Positions 34,051-43,378 of a stretch of 64,000 nt of DNA are shown here, piece after piece. Positions within the stretch are counted from its first letter, which is position 1. Each line of letters opens with the position of its first letter. This DNA is from Paracoccus laeviglucosivorans (GTDB taxonomy: Bacteria; Pseudomonadota; Alphaproteobacteria; Rhodobacterales; Rhodobacteraceae): contig NZ_FXTK01000006.1 of the NCBI RefSeq assembly GCF_900182695.1, forward strand, positions 62,001 to 126,000. The letters run 5' to 3'. The notes beneath the pieces were generated by a model. That model ran no database searches, was not told where the DNA came from, and saw only the letters and a program-made list of their open reading frames with translations. Position numbers and translations under genes: made by a program.

Positions 34051-36087
34051 TTACGCCTCGCTTGAGGTCTCATCCGCGCCGGGCGCGGGGGTGGCCGCGT
34101 CTGCCTCGGCAGCGTCGGTCTTTTTCTTGCGCTGTGCGCGGGGCTTGGCGGGCGCTTTTGCGGCGGCGGGCTTGCGCGTCGCGGTGCGGCGCTTGGGCTT
34201 TTCCGCGGGCGCTTCGGCAGGTTCTGCAACCGCTTCCACTGCGGGGGCGGTTTCTGTCGCTGCAGGTGCCTCGGCGGGTGCTTCCGCCTCGGTTACGGTT
34301 TCCGCAGGCTCGGGCGCTTTCGCACGGCTTTTGCGCGGGGCGCGCGGCTTGCGGGCGGGCTTGGCCGGGGCTTCGGCGGCAGGCTCGGCCACGGGCGCGG
34401 CTTCCGCGACCGCTTCGGGCTGGGCGGCGGCCTCGATCGGGGCGTCGATGGTCTCAACCGGAGCCTGAGCCGGGATTTCGGCGGCGACAAAGGTCGGGGG
34501 CACGGTTTCGGCCACGGCCTGCACCTCGGGGGCTTCGATCTCGGGCGCGTCATCTGACGGTGCGCCTTCGATGATGCCGGGGCGGAAGCTGCGGGTCATG
34601 AATTCCGGCATGTGATCACCCATGCCCATGACGGGATGACGGTCGCCGCGATCTCCGCGACGTTCTTCGCGGCGGTCCTGACGTTCATGCCGATCCTGAC
34701 GTTCATGGCGGTCGTGCCGCTCATGCCGTTCGCGGCGATCGTCGCGGCGTTCTTCGCGCTGGGGACGTTCGCGGCTCTCGGCCGGCTTCGCCTCAGCTTT
34801 GGCTTCGGCACGCGGTTCGGCCTGAGGGCGCTGTTCGCTGTCGTCGCGGCGACCGCGACGGTCGCGGTCACGGCCCGAACGGCGGCCATTTTCGCGCGGG
34901 GCGCGGGGTGCCTCTTGTGCGGCGTCGGTCAGGGTAAAGCCTTCGGGGATGTCAGCGCGGGGCAATGTCTGTTTCACCAGAGTTTCGATTGCGGTCAAAT
35001 ACTTCTCATCCGCTGGGGTCGAGATCGAGATTGCGGTCCCCAGACGTCCGGCGCGGCCGGTGCGGCCGATGCGGTGGACGTAATCCTCGGCATGGCTGGG
35101 CAGGTCATAGTTGAAGACGTGACCCACGGCCGGAATATCCAGACCGCGCGCCGCCACGTCCGAGGCGACCAGAATGCGCAGCTTGCCTTCACGGAATTCG
35201 TCCAACGTGGCCATGCGGTGGCGCTGGTCAAGGTCGCCATGAATCGGTGCGGCGTCAAATCCGTGCGATTTCAAGGATTTGGCAACAATATCTACATCGG
35301 TTTTACGGTTGCAGAAGATGATGGCGTTCTTCAGCCCCTCACCCTCGGCGCGGATCAGGGCGCGCAGCAATTCGCGTTTCTGCTTGGCCGACTGGTCGCG
35401 GCGGGTCGGCGTGATCTCGACCAGCTTTTGGGTGATGGTTTCGCTGGTTGTGGCCTGACGTGCCACCTCGATCCGTTCCGGCGCGTGCAGGAAGGTGTCG
35501 GTGATGCGTTCGATTTCCGGCGCCATCGTCGCCGAGAAGAACAGCGTCTGACGGGTAAAGGGCGTCAGCTGGAAGATGCGTTCGATGTCGGGGATGAAGC
35601 CCATGTCCAGCATCCGGTCGGCTTCGTCCACGACCATGATCTGAACGCCGGTCAGCAACAGCTTGCCGCGTTCGAAATGGTCCAGCAGGCGACCGGGCGT
35701 CGCAATCAGCACGTCTACACCGCGGTCGATCAGCTTGTCCTGTTCGCCAAAGCTGACGCCGCCGATCAGCAGCGCCTTGGTCAGACGGGTATGCTTGGCA
35801 TAGACGTCGAAATTCTCGGCCACCTGGGCTGCCAGTTCCCGCGTCGGGCACAGCACCAGCGAACGCGGCATCCGCGCCCGCGCCCGGCCACGGCCCAGCA
35901 GGGTGATCATCGGCAGCGTAAAGCTGGCGGTCTTTCCGGTCCCGGTCTGCGCGATGCCCAGGACGTCGCGGCCTTCCAGCGCAGGGGGAATCGCCCCGGC
36001 CTGAATCGGGGTGGGGGTTTCATACCCCGCCTCGGCAATGGCTTGCAGAACTTTGGGGTCGAGCTTCAGATCGGAAAACTTGGTCAT
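34051..36087 (-). CDS. DEAD-box RNA helicase, RhlE-like, with long low-complexity tail
   Basis: A 678-residue helicase. The core (about 1-375) has the Q motif (YETPTPIQAGAIP), Walker A AQTGTGKT, DEAD in VVDEADRMLDMGF, SAT, and HRIGRTGRAG. The tail of about 300 residues is striking: first basic repeats (RHERHDRHERQDRHERQDRR and similar), then an Ala/Pro/Glu/Lys-rich region. Such tails bind RNA non-specifically and can drive phase separation in other helicases. A role in rRNA/ribosome assembly or RNA decay, often at low temperature, is typical. The 263-base divergent gap to argS (36088-36350) has no gene; a long 5' leader is possible. Confidence 0.93.
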   Translation of the reverse strand: MTKFSDLKLDPKVLQAIAEAGYETPTPIQAGAIPPALEGRDVLGIAQTGTGKTASFTLPMITLLGRGRARARMPRSLVLCPTRELAAQVAENFDVYAKHTRLTKALLIGGVSFGEQDKLIDRGVDVLIATPGRLLDHFERGKLLLTGVQIMVVDEADRMLDMGFIPDIERIFQLTPFTRQTLFFSATMAPEIERITDTFLHAPERIEVARQATTSETITQKLVEITPTRRDQSAKQKRELLRALIRAEGEGLKNAIIFCNRKTDVDIVAKSLKSHGFDAAPIHGDLDQRHRMATLDEFREGKLRILVASDVAARGLDIPAVGHVFNYDLPSHAEDYVHRIGRTGRAGRLGTAISISTPADEKYLTAIETLVKQTLPRADIPEGFTLTDAAQEAPRAPRENGRRSGRDRDRRGRRDDSEQRPQAEPRAEAKAEAKPAESRERPQREERRDDRRERHERHDRHERQDRHERQDRREERRGDRGDRHPVMGMGDHMPEFMTRSFRPGIIEGAPSDDAPEIEAPEVQAVAETVPPTFVAAEIPAQAPVETIDAPIEAAAQPEAVAEAAPVAEPAAEAPAKPARKPRAPRKSRAKAPEPAETVTEAEAPAEAPAATETAPAVEAVAEPAEAPAEKPKRRTATRKPAAAKAPAKPRAQRKKKTDAAEADAATPAPGADETSSEA

Positions 36088-36350
36088 TCAGGGCTTTCGT
36101 GTCAAAGCGCAGCTTGCCTGCGCTGTCTTTTGCGTCCATCGCCACCCGTGGAACCCGCAACCTTCAGGAACCGGGGCAACGTTCAGGGACGCAATTTCCG
36201 CACGCCCCTCGCCATGTCTGCCGGATGCAGACGCGCCGGACCTAACCGAAAAGCGGCGCTGCGTCAATCTGATCGCGTGGGGCAGGGTGCCGGCGTGGTT
36301 GACGGCCCCCCGCGCCAAGGGCTATCCCGCATCGACTAAGGATGGAAGCG

Positions 36351-38096
36351 ATGAACCTTTTCTCGGATATTCGCGCGCTGGTGATCGACGCGCTGACGCA
36401 GATGGAACAGGCGGGCGAACTGCCCGCAGGTCTTGATACCGCAGCCGTGACGGTCGAGCCGCCGCGCGACGCCGCGCATGGCGACATGGCGACCAATGCC
36501 GCGATGGTGCTGGCCAAGCCCGCCGGGAAAAAGCCGCGCGACATCGCCGACACATTGGCCGCGCGCCTTGCTGCCGATCCGCGCATCACCGCAGCCGAGG
36601 TGGCAGGTCCGGGCTTTCTGAACCTGCGCATCGACCCGGCCCAGTGGCAGAGCGTCATCCGCGCGGCTCTGACCCAAGGCGCGGCATATGGCCGTTCAAA
36701 TCTGGGGCAGGGGGTCAAGGTCAACGTCGAATTCGTCAGCGCCAACCCCACCGGGCCGATGCATGTCGGCCATACGCGCGGCGCGGTCTTTGGCGATGCC
36801 TTGTCGTCGCTGCTGGATTTCGCAGGCTATGACGTCACGCGCGAATATTACATCAACGACGGCGGCGCGCAGGTGGATGTGCTGGCGCGCTCGGCCTTTG
36901 AACGCTACCGCGAGGCGAACGGGCTGGAGCCTGCGATCCGCGAAGGGCTTTATCCCGGCGATTACCTGATTCCCGTGGGTCAGGCGCTGAAGGACAAATA
37001 TGGCGACAGCCTGCTGGACCAGTCCGAGGATGTGTGGCTGACCGACATCCGCGAATTCGCCACCCAGGCGATGATGGAGGTGATCCGTCAGGATCTGGCG
37101 CTGCTGAATGTCCATATGGATGTCTTTTCCAGCGAAAAGGCGCTTTACGGCACGGGCCGGATCGAAGCCGCCATCGACCGGCTGCGCGATGCGGGCCTGA
37201 TCTATGAAGGCGTGCTGGAGCCGCCGAAAGGCAAGACCCCCGAGGATTGGGAGCCGCGTGAACAGACTCTGTTCCGCTCGACCAGCCATGGCGATGACGT
37301 GGACCGTCCGGTCAAGAAATCGGACGGCGCCTGGACCTATTTCGCACCCGACATCGCCTATCACTGGGACAAGATCGACCGCGGTTTCGATCAGCTGATC
37401 GACGTGTTCGGCGCCGACCATGGCGGCTATGTCAAGCGCATGACCGCTGCCGTTAAGGCGCTGTCGAACGGTCGCGTGCCGCTGGACGTCAAGCTGATCC
37501 AGTTGGTCAAGCTGTTCAAGAACGGCGAGCCCTTCAAGATGTCCAAGCGCGCGGGCACCTTCGTCACGCTGCGCGACGTGGTGGAACAGGCGGGGGCCGA
37601 CGTGACCCGCTTCCACATGCTGACACGCAAGAATGACGCGGCGCTGGATTTCGATTTCGACAAGGTGCTGGAACAGTCCAAGGACAACCCGGTCTGGTAT
37701 GTGCAATATGCCAGCGCGCGGGTGAACTCGGTTCTGGGTCGGGCGTCGGAAATGGGCGTGGACACCTCGGACGCGGCGCTGGCCGGGGCCGATCTGACGC
37801 TTTTGGATCACGCGGCCGAGCTGGAGCTGGCCCGCAAGGTTGCCGAATGGCCGCGCACGGTTGAAATCGCGGCCCGCGCCAATGAACCGCATCGCATCGC
37901 CTTTTTCCTATACGACATCGCGTCCGACCTGCATTCGCTGTGGAACCGCGGCAATGACGAAACCAGCCTGCGCTTTGTCCAGGATGGGAATTTCGCCGCA
38001 ACTGCCGCGAAAATCGCGCTTGTGCGCAGCGTTGGCGTTGTCATTTCGGCCGGTCTTGGTATCTTGGGCGTGACTCCGGCCAAAGAGATGCGCTGA
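36351..38096 (+). CDS. argS: Arginyl-tRNA synthetase
   Basis: A 581-residue class I synthetase. The HIGH motif appears as HVGH in [19 protein letters not shown] near residue 133, and the KMSKS-type motif as [10 protein letters not shown] near 395; the DALR anticodon-binding domain closes the protein. ATG 36351 is preferred over ATG 36342 because AAGGA (36338-36342) then has eight-base spacing. It leads a run of plus-strand genes (SPOR protein, nagZ, scpA, scpB). Confidence 0.97.
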   Translation: MNLFSDIRALVIDALTQMEQAGELPAGLDTAAVTVEPPRDAAHGDMATNAAMVLAKPAGKKPRDIADTLAARLAADPRITAAEVAGPGFLNLRIDPAQWQSVIRAALTQGAAYGRSNLGQGVKVNVEFVSANPTGPMHVGHTRGAVFGDALSSLLDFAGYDVTREYYINDGGAQVDVLARSAFERYREANGLEPAIREGLYPGDYLIPVGQALKDKYGDSLLDQSEDVWLTDIREFATQAMMEVIRQDLALLNVHMDVFSSEKALYGTGRIEAAIDRLRDAGLIYEGVLEPPKGKTPEDWEPREQTLFRSTSHGDDVDRPVKKSDGAWTYFAPDIAYHWDKIDRGFDQLIDVFGADHGGYVKRMTAAVKALSNGRVPLDVKLIQLVKLFKNGEPFKMSKRAGTFVTLRDVVEQAGADVTRFHMLTRKNDAALDFDFDKVLEQSKDNPVWYVQYASARVNSVLGRASEMGVDTSDAALAGADLTLLDHAAELELARKVAEWPRTVEIAARANEPHRIAFFLYDIASDLHSLWNRGNDETSLRFVQDGNFAATAAKIALVRSVGVVISAGLGILGVTPAKEMR

Positions 38097-38153
38097 TAAC
38101 AGCGTCCTGTCGGGTGTCGAGCAGAGCAACGAGCAGACAGATCCGGGCAAACC

Positions 38154-38167
38154 GGCAGGCAGGCAGG
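38154..38167 (+). repeat. GGCA tetranucleotide repeat in the ribosome-binding site of the SPOR gene
   Basis: Three and a half GGCA units (38154-38167) end one base before ATG 38169, so the repeat itself supplies the AGG of the ribosome site. Gain or loss of a unit would not shift the reading frame but could change the spacing. Confidence 0.5.
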
Positions 38168-38168
38168 A

Positions 38169-39350
38169 ATGGCAGTAGTAGACTTCCGCTCTGGCGGGTT
38201 TCAGGGCACGCATCCGCAGGACCGGCATGCTCATGGCTACGGTCATGACGCGTATGCCGACGAATATGACGATGCGCGCGACGAAAGCTGGGATGATCCC
38301 CGCTATGACGACCCTTATGGGCAAGCCACGGCAGAGCCGCCTTCGATGTTGGGGCGGCTGTCGCGGTTGACGCATTATCTGGGTGCGCTGGTCTCGGTCG
38401 GGCTGATCGTGGTTCTTGCGGTCTGGGGCTTCAAGCTGGTCGTGCGCGACGTCTCGGGCGTGCCCGTGATCCGCGCCGTGCAGGGTGAGGCGCGGACCGC
38501 GCCGGAAAATCCGGGGGGTGAGCTGACCGATCGCACCGGGCTTGCCGTCAATTCCGTCGCCGCCGGGACCGAAGCGCAGCGCGTCGATCAGGTTGCCATC
38601 GCGCCGGGGGCTACGGGTCTGCAGGCGCAGGACGTGGCCATGGGCGTCTTGGGTGCCACCGCCATTGAGCCGTCGCGCGCCGTCGAGCTGCCGCCGCTGG
38701 ACGAAACGGCCCGCGTCATCGCCACGCCGGACGCCGATGCCGCCCGCGCCGCTGCCGAAGCCGCGCAATCCACCATCGAGCCGGATTCGGTCGAAGCGGC
38801 GATCATCGCCGACGTGCCGACCGCCCCCGAAGCCCCGGTGAACGAGGCGCTGACCGATCTTTCCGGCCAGCAGACCCAAGACACCGCCATCAATCAGGCG
38901 CTGGCCGAGGCGACGGCTGAACCCGGTCCGCCGCCTGCCGTCGCAGCCTCGGTCCGTCCGGCACCGCGTCCGCGGCGCGTTGCTGCGGCCAGCGCCGTCG
39001 CACCTGCGCCCGCCGTGGCCGAAACCGCGCCTGCCGACCGTCCCGCAGCCGCCCCGGCTGACGCGGCACCCGAGGCGGCACCTGCGGCAAAGGTCAGCGC
39101 CGGTTCGTCGATGGCCCAGATTGGTGCGTTTGACAGCGACAAACTGGCGCGGGGCGAATGGAACCGCGTTTCCGGCAAGTTCGGCGGGCTGTTTGCCGGC
39201 AAGAACATGATCGTGCAGGAACATTCCGCCAATGGCCGCAAGTTCTGGCGTCTGCGCGCCGCAGGCTTTGCCTCAAAGGACGAGGCGCGCCGTTTCTGCG
39301 CCGCCCTGATCGCCGAAGGCGTGGACTGTATCCCGGCCACCGCAAAGTGA
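38169..39350 (+). CDS. SPOR-domain cell-envelope protein
   Basis: A 393-residue bitopic protein: an acidic/His-rich cytoplasmic N-terminus, one membrane helix near residues 70-92 (LGALVSVGLIVVLAVWGFKL), a long Ala/Pro/Glu-rich periplasmic spacer, and a C-terminal SPOR domain (about 318-393: AQIGAFDSDKLARGEWNRV to CAALIAEGVDCIPA). SPOR domains bind denuded septal peptidoglycan, so a division or wall role is likely. It overlaps the nagZ start by four bases. Confidence 0.9.
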   Translation: MAVVDFRSGGFQGTHPQDRHAHGYGHDAYADEYDDARDESWDDPRYDDPYGQATAEPPSMLGRLSRLTHYLGALVSVGLIVVLAVWGFKLVVRDVSGVPVIRAVQGEARTAPENPGGELTDRTGLAVNSVAAGTEAQRVDQVAIAPGATGLQAQDVAMGVLGATAIEPSRAVELPPLDETARVIATPDADAARAAAEAAQSTIEPDSVEAAIIADVPTAPEAPVNEALTDLSGQQTQDTAINQALAEATAEPGPPPAVAASVRPAPRPRRVAAASAVAPAPAVAETAPADRPAAAPADAAPEAAPAAKVSAGSSMAQIGAFDSDKLARGEWNRVSGKFGGLFAGKNMIVQEHSANGRKFWRLRAAGFASKDEARRFCAALIAEGVDCIPATAK

Positions 39351-40324
39351 CTGGCGCAACGATACTTGGCGGGATCTCGGGTCCCGACCTGACGATGGCC
39401 GAGCGGGATTTTTTCCGCTCGGCCAATCCTTGGGGTTTCATCCTGTTTGGCCGCAATATCGACACGCCCGACCGTCTGCGTCGCCTGACCAGTGATCTGC
39501 GTGATGCCGTGGGCCGTGATGCACCGATCCTGATCGATCAGGAAGGTGGACGGGTGCAGCGGATGCGCGCGCCGCATTGGACCGACTGGCCCGCGCCGCT
39601 GGATCAGGCAGCCTTGGGCGACCGGGCGATCTGGCTGCACCACTATCTGCTGGGGCAGGAACTGCGCGAGATGGGAATCGATGCCGATTGCGCCCCGGTT
39701 CTGGACATTGCCCGCGACGACACCCATCCGTTCCTGCGCAACCGCTGCCTTGGCACCGACGCCGAAACGGTGATCCGTCTGGGCCGCATCGCGGCGCAGG
39801 CGCTGCTGGCGGCGGGCGTCCTGCCCATCGTCAAGCACATGCCGGGCCATGGCCGCGCGCGGGTGGACAGCCACAAAGACCTGCCCGTGGTCGATGCACC
39901 GCTGGCCGAGCTTGAGGAAACGGATTTCGCCCCCTTTCGCGCCTTGGCGGATCTGCCGATGGCGATGACCGCGCATATCCGGTTCACGGCGCTGGACGAT
40001 GCACCCGCGACGGCCTCGGGGACGGTGATCCGCATGATCCGCGACCATATCGGTTTCGACGGTTTGCTGATGTCGGACGATATTGGGATGCAGGCTTTGT
40101 CGGGCACGATGGCCGAACGCACAAGCGCCATCATCGGCGCAGGCTGCGATCTGGTCCTGTCCTGCAACGAAACGCTGTCCCAGATGGAGGAGATCGTGGC
40201 CGCAGCAGGTGCCATGACCGCCGATGCCACGCGCCGGGGCGATGCCGCGTTGGCGCTGCGTCAGGTGCCGGGTCCGGTGGCGGGTCTGCGCGATGAGCTG
40301 CGCGCCTTGGGCGGGCTGGCCTGA
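39347..40324 (+). CDS. nagZ: Beta-N-acetylhexosaminidase NagZ (GH3)
   Basis: About 325 residues from GTG 39347, which overlaps the SPOR stop as GTGA. The GH3 catalytic signature KHMPGHGRARVDSHKDLP is near residue 165, and the nucleophile Asp is in LLMSDDIGMQAL near 245. NagZ removes GlcNAc from anhydro-muropeptides in the cytosol during wall recycling, and it can feed the AmpR/beta-lactamase response in some bacteria. IDQEGGRVQRM near residue 65 is the family's sugar-binding segment. The reading frame is open upstream, but conserved sequence begins with ATILGGISGP. Confidence 0.93.
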   Translation: MTGATILGGISGPDLTMAERDFFRSANPWGFILFGRNIDTPDRLRRLTSDLRDAVGRDAPILIDQEGGRVQRMRAPHWTDWPAPLDQAALGDRAIWLHHYLLGQELREMGIDADCAPVLDIARDDTHPFLRNRCLGTDAETVIRLGRIAAQALLAAGVLPIVKHMPGHGRARVDSHKDLPVVDAPLAELEETDFAPFRALADLPMAMTAHIRFTALDDAPATASGTVIRMIRDHIGFDGLLMSDDIGMQALSGTMAERTSAIIGAGCDLVLSCNETLSQMEEIVAAAGAMTADATRRGDAALALRQVPGPVAGLRDELRALGGLA

Positions 40325-40345
40325 GCGATTGACTCAGGACCAGCG

Positions 40346-41203
40346 ATGCCCGATTCTGCGCCGATCTTTTCGCGCGGCCCTGCCATGACCAAGGTTCCCT
40401 ATCTGACGCCCGTTCCCGACCAGGCCGCACTGCCGGGGCTTGAGCCGCAAAGCGTGGCCGAGCGGCAGGCCGATGAGGTTCTGGTCGTCGATGTGTCGGG
40501 TTTCGAAGGGCCGCTGGACCTGTTGCTGACCCTGTCGCGCACGCAAAAGGTCGATCTGATGCAGGTCTCGGTCCTGCAGCTGGCGGATCAGTATCTGGCC
40601 TTTGTCGAACAGGCCCGCGCATTGCGGATCGAACTGGCGGCGGATTATCTGGTCATGGCGGCGTGGCTGGCCTATCTGAAATCACGCCTGCTGCTGCCCC
40701 CCGACCCCGAGGCCGAGGGGCCAAGCGCCGAAGACATGGCCGCCCATCTGGCCTTTCAGCTGGAACGCCTGCAAGCCATGCGCGAAGTTTCGGCGCAGCT
40801 GATGGGCCGCGACAGGCTGGGGCATCAGCGTTTCGCACGGGGTGCGCCTGAAACGGTCGTGCGCTCGCGCCAGGTGGCATGGCAGGCGGGGCTGATCGAC
40901 CTGATGCGCGCCTATGCCCGGCTGCGCACCCGCGATGAATTCCGCCCCTATGCTTTTGACCGCACGGATGTCTTCACCATGGAGCAGGCGCTGGAGCGGG
41001 TCCGCGGGCTGATCGGCTATGTGGGTGACTGGACCTCGCTTGCCGATTTCCTGCCCGATGGCTGGGACATGGACCCCAAGCGTCGCCGCTCGGCCACTGC
41101 GGCCACCTTTGCCGCCACGCTGGAACTGGCGCGGCAGGGCAAGCTGGAATTGCGGCAGACCGATACCTTTGCCCCTCTGACCATCCGCAGGCGTCCCGAA
41201 TGA
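40346..41203 (+). CDS. scpA: Segregation and condensation protein A (kleisin)
   Basis: A 285-residue kleisin that bridges the Smc ATPase heads with ScpB. The N-terminal kleisin pattern FEGPLDLLLTLSRTQKVDLMQVSVLQLADQYL is given here by its ends, at about residues 51-85, followed by the membrane-free C-terminal winged helix. AGGA lies seven bases before ATG 40346; an in-frame ATG at 40385 is an alternative. The gene overlaps scpB by four bases. Confidence 0.93.
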   Translation: MPDSAPIFSRGPAMTKVPYLTPVPDQAALPGLEPQSVAERQADEVLVVDVSGFEGPLDLLLTLSRTQKVDLMQVSVLQLADQYLAFVEQARALRIELAADYLVMAAWLAYLKSRLLLPPDPEAEGPSAEDMAAHLAFQLERLQAMREVSAQLMGRDRLGHQRFARGAPETVVRSRQVAWQAGLIDLMRAYARLRTRDEFRPYAFDRTDVFTMEQALERVRGLIGYVGDWTSLADFLPDGWDMDPKRRRSATAATFAATLELARQGKLELRQTDTFAPLTIRRRPE

Positions 41204-41859
41204 CCGAAACCGATCTGCAACGCTTCCCGCCGCCGCCCATGGATCAGCAGGAACGCATGGTCGAGGCCGTGCTGTTCGCCGCCGCCGAACCCATGAGCCT
41301 GCGCGAAATCACCCAGCGCCTGCCCGTGGGTTGCGATGCCCCCGAGGCGTTGCAGGCCCTGCGGGCGCGCTATGACGGGCGTGGGGTGCAGCTTTTGCGC
41401 GTGGGCGATGCCTGGGCGTTTCGCACGGCTGCCGATCTGGGGTTCCTGATGCAGGAACAGACCGTCGAAAGCCGCCGCCTGTCCCGCGCGGCCACGGAAA
41501 CGCTGGCGATCATCGCCTATCACCAGCCCGTCACCCGCGCCGAGATCGAGGAGATCAGAGGCGTCGCCGTCAATCGCGGCACGCTGGATCAGCTGATCGA
41601 ACTGGAATGGGTGCGCGTGGGCCGCAGGCGGCAGACGCCGGGCCGTCCGGTGACATTCGTGGTCACGGAAACATTCCTTGACCATTTCGGGCTGGAAAGC
41701 GCACGGGATCTGCCGGGGCTTGCCGAATTGCGCGCGGCGGGCCTGCTGGAATCGCGCCCGCCGGGGGATGCACCGCTATTCCCGGCCCACACCGACGCAG
41801 ATGATGATGAGACGGGTCAGCCGGGCGTTCCCGCAGAAGACCTGTTCGAGGACGAGTGA
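41200..41859 (+). CDS. scpB: Segregation and condensation protein B
   Basis: A 219-residue protein with two winged-helix units (MVEAVLFAAAEPMSLREITQ, then TLAIIAYHQPVTRAEIEEIRG and FVTTETFLDHFGL-like segment near 150). ScpB dimers bind ScpA in the Smc condensin. The ATGA overlap with scpA ensures balanced synthesis. An acidic tail follows residue 190. Confidence 0.94.
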   Translation: MTETDLQRFPPPPMDQQERMVEAVLFAAAEPMSLREITQRLPVGCDAPEALQALRARYDGRGVQLLRVGDAWAFRTAADLGFLMQEQTVESRRLSRAATETLAIIAYHQPVTRAEIEEIRGVAVNRGTLDQLIELEWVRVGRRRQTPGRPVTFVVTETFLDHFGLESARDLPGLAELRAAGLLESRPPGDAPLFPAHTDADDDETGQPGVPAEDLFEDE

Positions 41860-41872
41860 AGGAACTTCGCCA

Positions 41873-42067
41873 ATGAACCAGCTTTTCAACATGCTTAGCC
41901 GGATGGTGACCAACCGCCTGCTGAACTGGGGCATCAACAAGGGCATCCGCAAGGTGAACCAGACCGGCGGCACACAGACGCCACAGCAGAAAAGCCGCGA
42001 GAAAGCCACGCGGCAGGCCGTCAAGCGCGCGCGTCAGGCGGCGCGGATCACCAAGCGGATGCGCTAG
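41873..42067 (+). CDS. Small basic conserved hypothetical protein
   Basis: A 64-residue, strongly basic protein (MNQLFNMLSRMVTNRLLNWG at the start, KRARQAARITKRMR at the end) directly after scpB, with GAAGGA before ATG 41873. It has an amphipathic N-terminal helix and Lys/Arg-rich C-terminus, no signal peptide and no cysteine. Its position suggests co-expression with scpAB. Function unknown. Its TAG stop interlocks with the stop of the convergent deaminase gene. Confidence 0.75.
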   Translation: MNQLFNMLSRMVTNRLLNWGINKGIRKVNQTGGTQTPQQKSREKATRQAVKRARQAARITKRMR

Positions 42068-43128
42068 GCAAACTGTTTCGCCAGCTTCAGACCCTGCCCC
42101 TGATAGTTCGACGCGATGCCCGTGCCGTAAAGCCGCTCGGGCCGCGCGGCCATGCGTTCATAGACCAGGCGTCCGACGACCTGACCATGTTCCAGCGCAA
42201 AGGGCGCCTCATGGCAGCGCACCTCAAGCACGCCGCGCGCGCCCATGCCTGAACCGTGGCCGAAACCGGGATCGAAAAAGCCCGCGTAATGCACGCGGAA
42301 TTCGCCCACCATTGCCAGATAGGGCGCCATTTCGGCGGCGTAATCGGGCGGGATTGCCACCGATTCGCGGCTGACAAGGATGTAGAACGCGCCGGGGTCC
42401 AGAATAAGCTGGCCTTCGGTCGTGCGAAGTTCGTCCCAGAAATCCGCCGCGCGATAGGCACCGATGCGGTCCAAGTCGATCACGCCGCTATGGGGACGGG
42501 CGCGGTAGCCCACCAGATCGCCCGTGTCGGGGCGCAGATCGACCGAAAAGCCCAGACCGTCATCAATCAGGGCATCGCCGGTCACCAGCGGCTGCGCGGC
42601 GTGCAGGGCGCGCAGATCGGCATCTGACAGCACTGCCTGCCCCTGACGCAGCCGTAGCTGATTCAGCCGCATACCGGGGCGCACCAGCACGGAAAAGCTG
42701 CGCGGGCAGATCTCGGCATAGATCGGGCCGTCATAGCCATCGGGCAGGCGGTCGAATTCGGTGCCTTCGTCGGTCACAAGCCGCGTCAACAGGTCCAGCC
42801 GCCCGGTCGAGCTTTTGGCATTCGCCACCGCATCCAGCCCGTGGGGCAGGGTCAGACGCTCCATCAGGGGGACCAGATAGACGCAGCCCTTTTCCAGCAC
42901 CGCGCCGCCGGTCAGGTCCATGCGGTGCATTTCGAAATCGGCCAGACGTTCGCTGACCTTGCGCCCGCGCCCGCACAGGAACGATGCCCGCAGGCGCCAC
43001 GCGGTCGTGCCAAGGCGCAGGTCAAGGCTGGCAGGCTGGATCTGGCCGGGCAGGAACGGTTGATCGGCGCGGATCGCCCCCGATTGGATCAGCTTGTGCA
43101 GGGCGTTATCGGGCAGGACACCGTTCAT
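42064..43128 (-). CDS. dcd: dCTP deaminase, two-domain form
   Basis: A 354-residue protein of the dCTP deaminase/dUTPase fold. It is nearly twice the length of the E. coli Dcd (193 residues) and contains two trimeric-dUTPase-like halves: one around LDLRLG and VANAKSSTGRLDLLTRLVTD, one around LILDPGAFYILVSRE and FDPGFGH. The SSTGR motif and the Glu-bearing segments fit nucleotide binding. It supplies dUMP/dUTP for thymidylate synthesis. A long fused version is known in alphaproteobacteria. It starts with a normal ATG near 43128 and lies beyond a terminator that follows tRNA-Pro. Confidence 0.88.
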   Translation of the reverse strand: MNGVLPDNALHKLIQSGAIRADQPFLPGQIQPASLDLRLGTTAWRLRASFLCGRGRKVSERLADFEMHRMDLTGGAVLEKGCVYLVPLMERLTLPHGLDAVANAKSSTGRLDLLTRLVTDEGTEFDRLPDGYDGPIYAEICPRSFSVLVRPGMRLNQLRLRQGQAVLSDADLRALHAAQPLVTGDALIDDGLGFSVDLRPDTGDLVGYRARPHSGVIDLDRIGAYRAADFWDELRTTEGQLILDPGAFYILVSRESVAIPPDYAAEMAPYLAMVGEFRVHYAGFFDPGFGHGSGMGARGVLEVRCHEAPFALEHGQVVGRLVYERMAARPERLYGTGIASNYQGQGLKLAKQFA

Positions 43129-43153
43129 CTTACGATCTTTCGGAAAAGGGAAA

Positions 43154-43183
43154 CGCCCACCCCTGAAAAGGGATGGGCGTTTT
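43154..43183 (-). terminator. Terminator downstream of tRNA-Pro
   Basis: CGCCCA(C)CCCT pairs with AGGG(A)TGGGCG around GAAA (43154-43179). TTTT follows on the plus side and a TTTCCC-TTTT tract on the minus side, so the hairpin can end minus-strand transcription from tRNA-Pro before the deaminase gene. Confidence 0.65.
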
Positions 43184-43188
43184 CGGAA

Positions 43189-43266
43189 TGGTCGGGCCGG
43201 AGAGATTCGAACTCTCGGCCTTCCGCCCCCCAGACGGACGCGCTAACCAGGCTGCGCCACGGCCCG
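43189..43266 (-). tRNA. tRNA-Pro (GGG)
   Basis: The minus strand has acceptor stem CGGGCCG / CGGCCCG, D-arm GCGCAGCCTGGTTAGCGC, anticodon stem TCCGT/GCGGA with loop CTGGGGG (anticodon GGG), T-arm GAGAGTTCGAATCTCTC and encoded CCA (43189-43191). It lies 112 bases downstream of merR in the same direction. Confidence 0.95.
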
Positions 43267-43378
43267 ACGAGGGGCATATAGAGCGAAGCGCGCGGCCAGC
43301 ACAAGGGGTAGCAAGTGGAAATCTGGGGATAATGTCGATGTTATGACGACGATCCCGCATCTGGGCAGTTCCGCGGCG

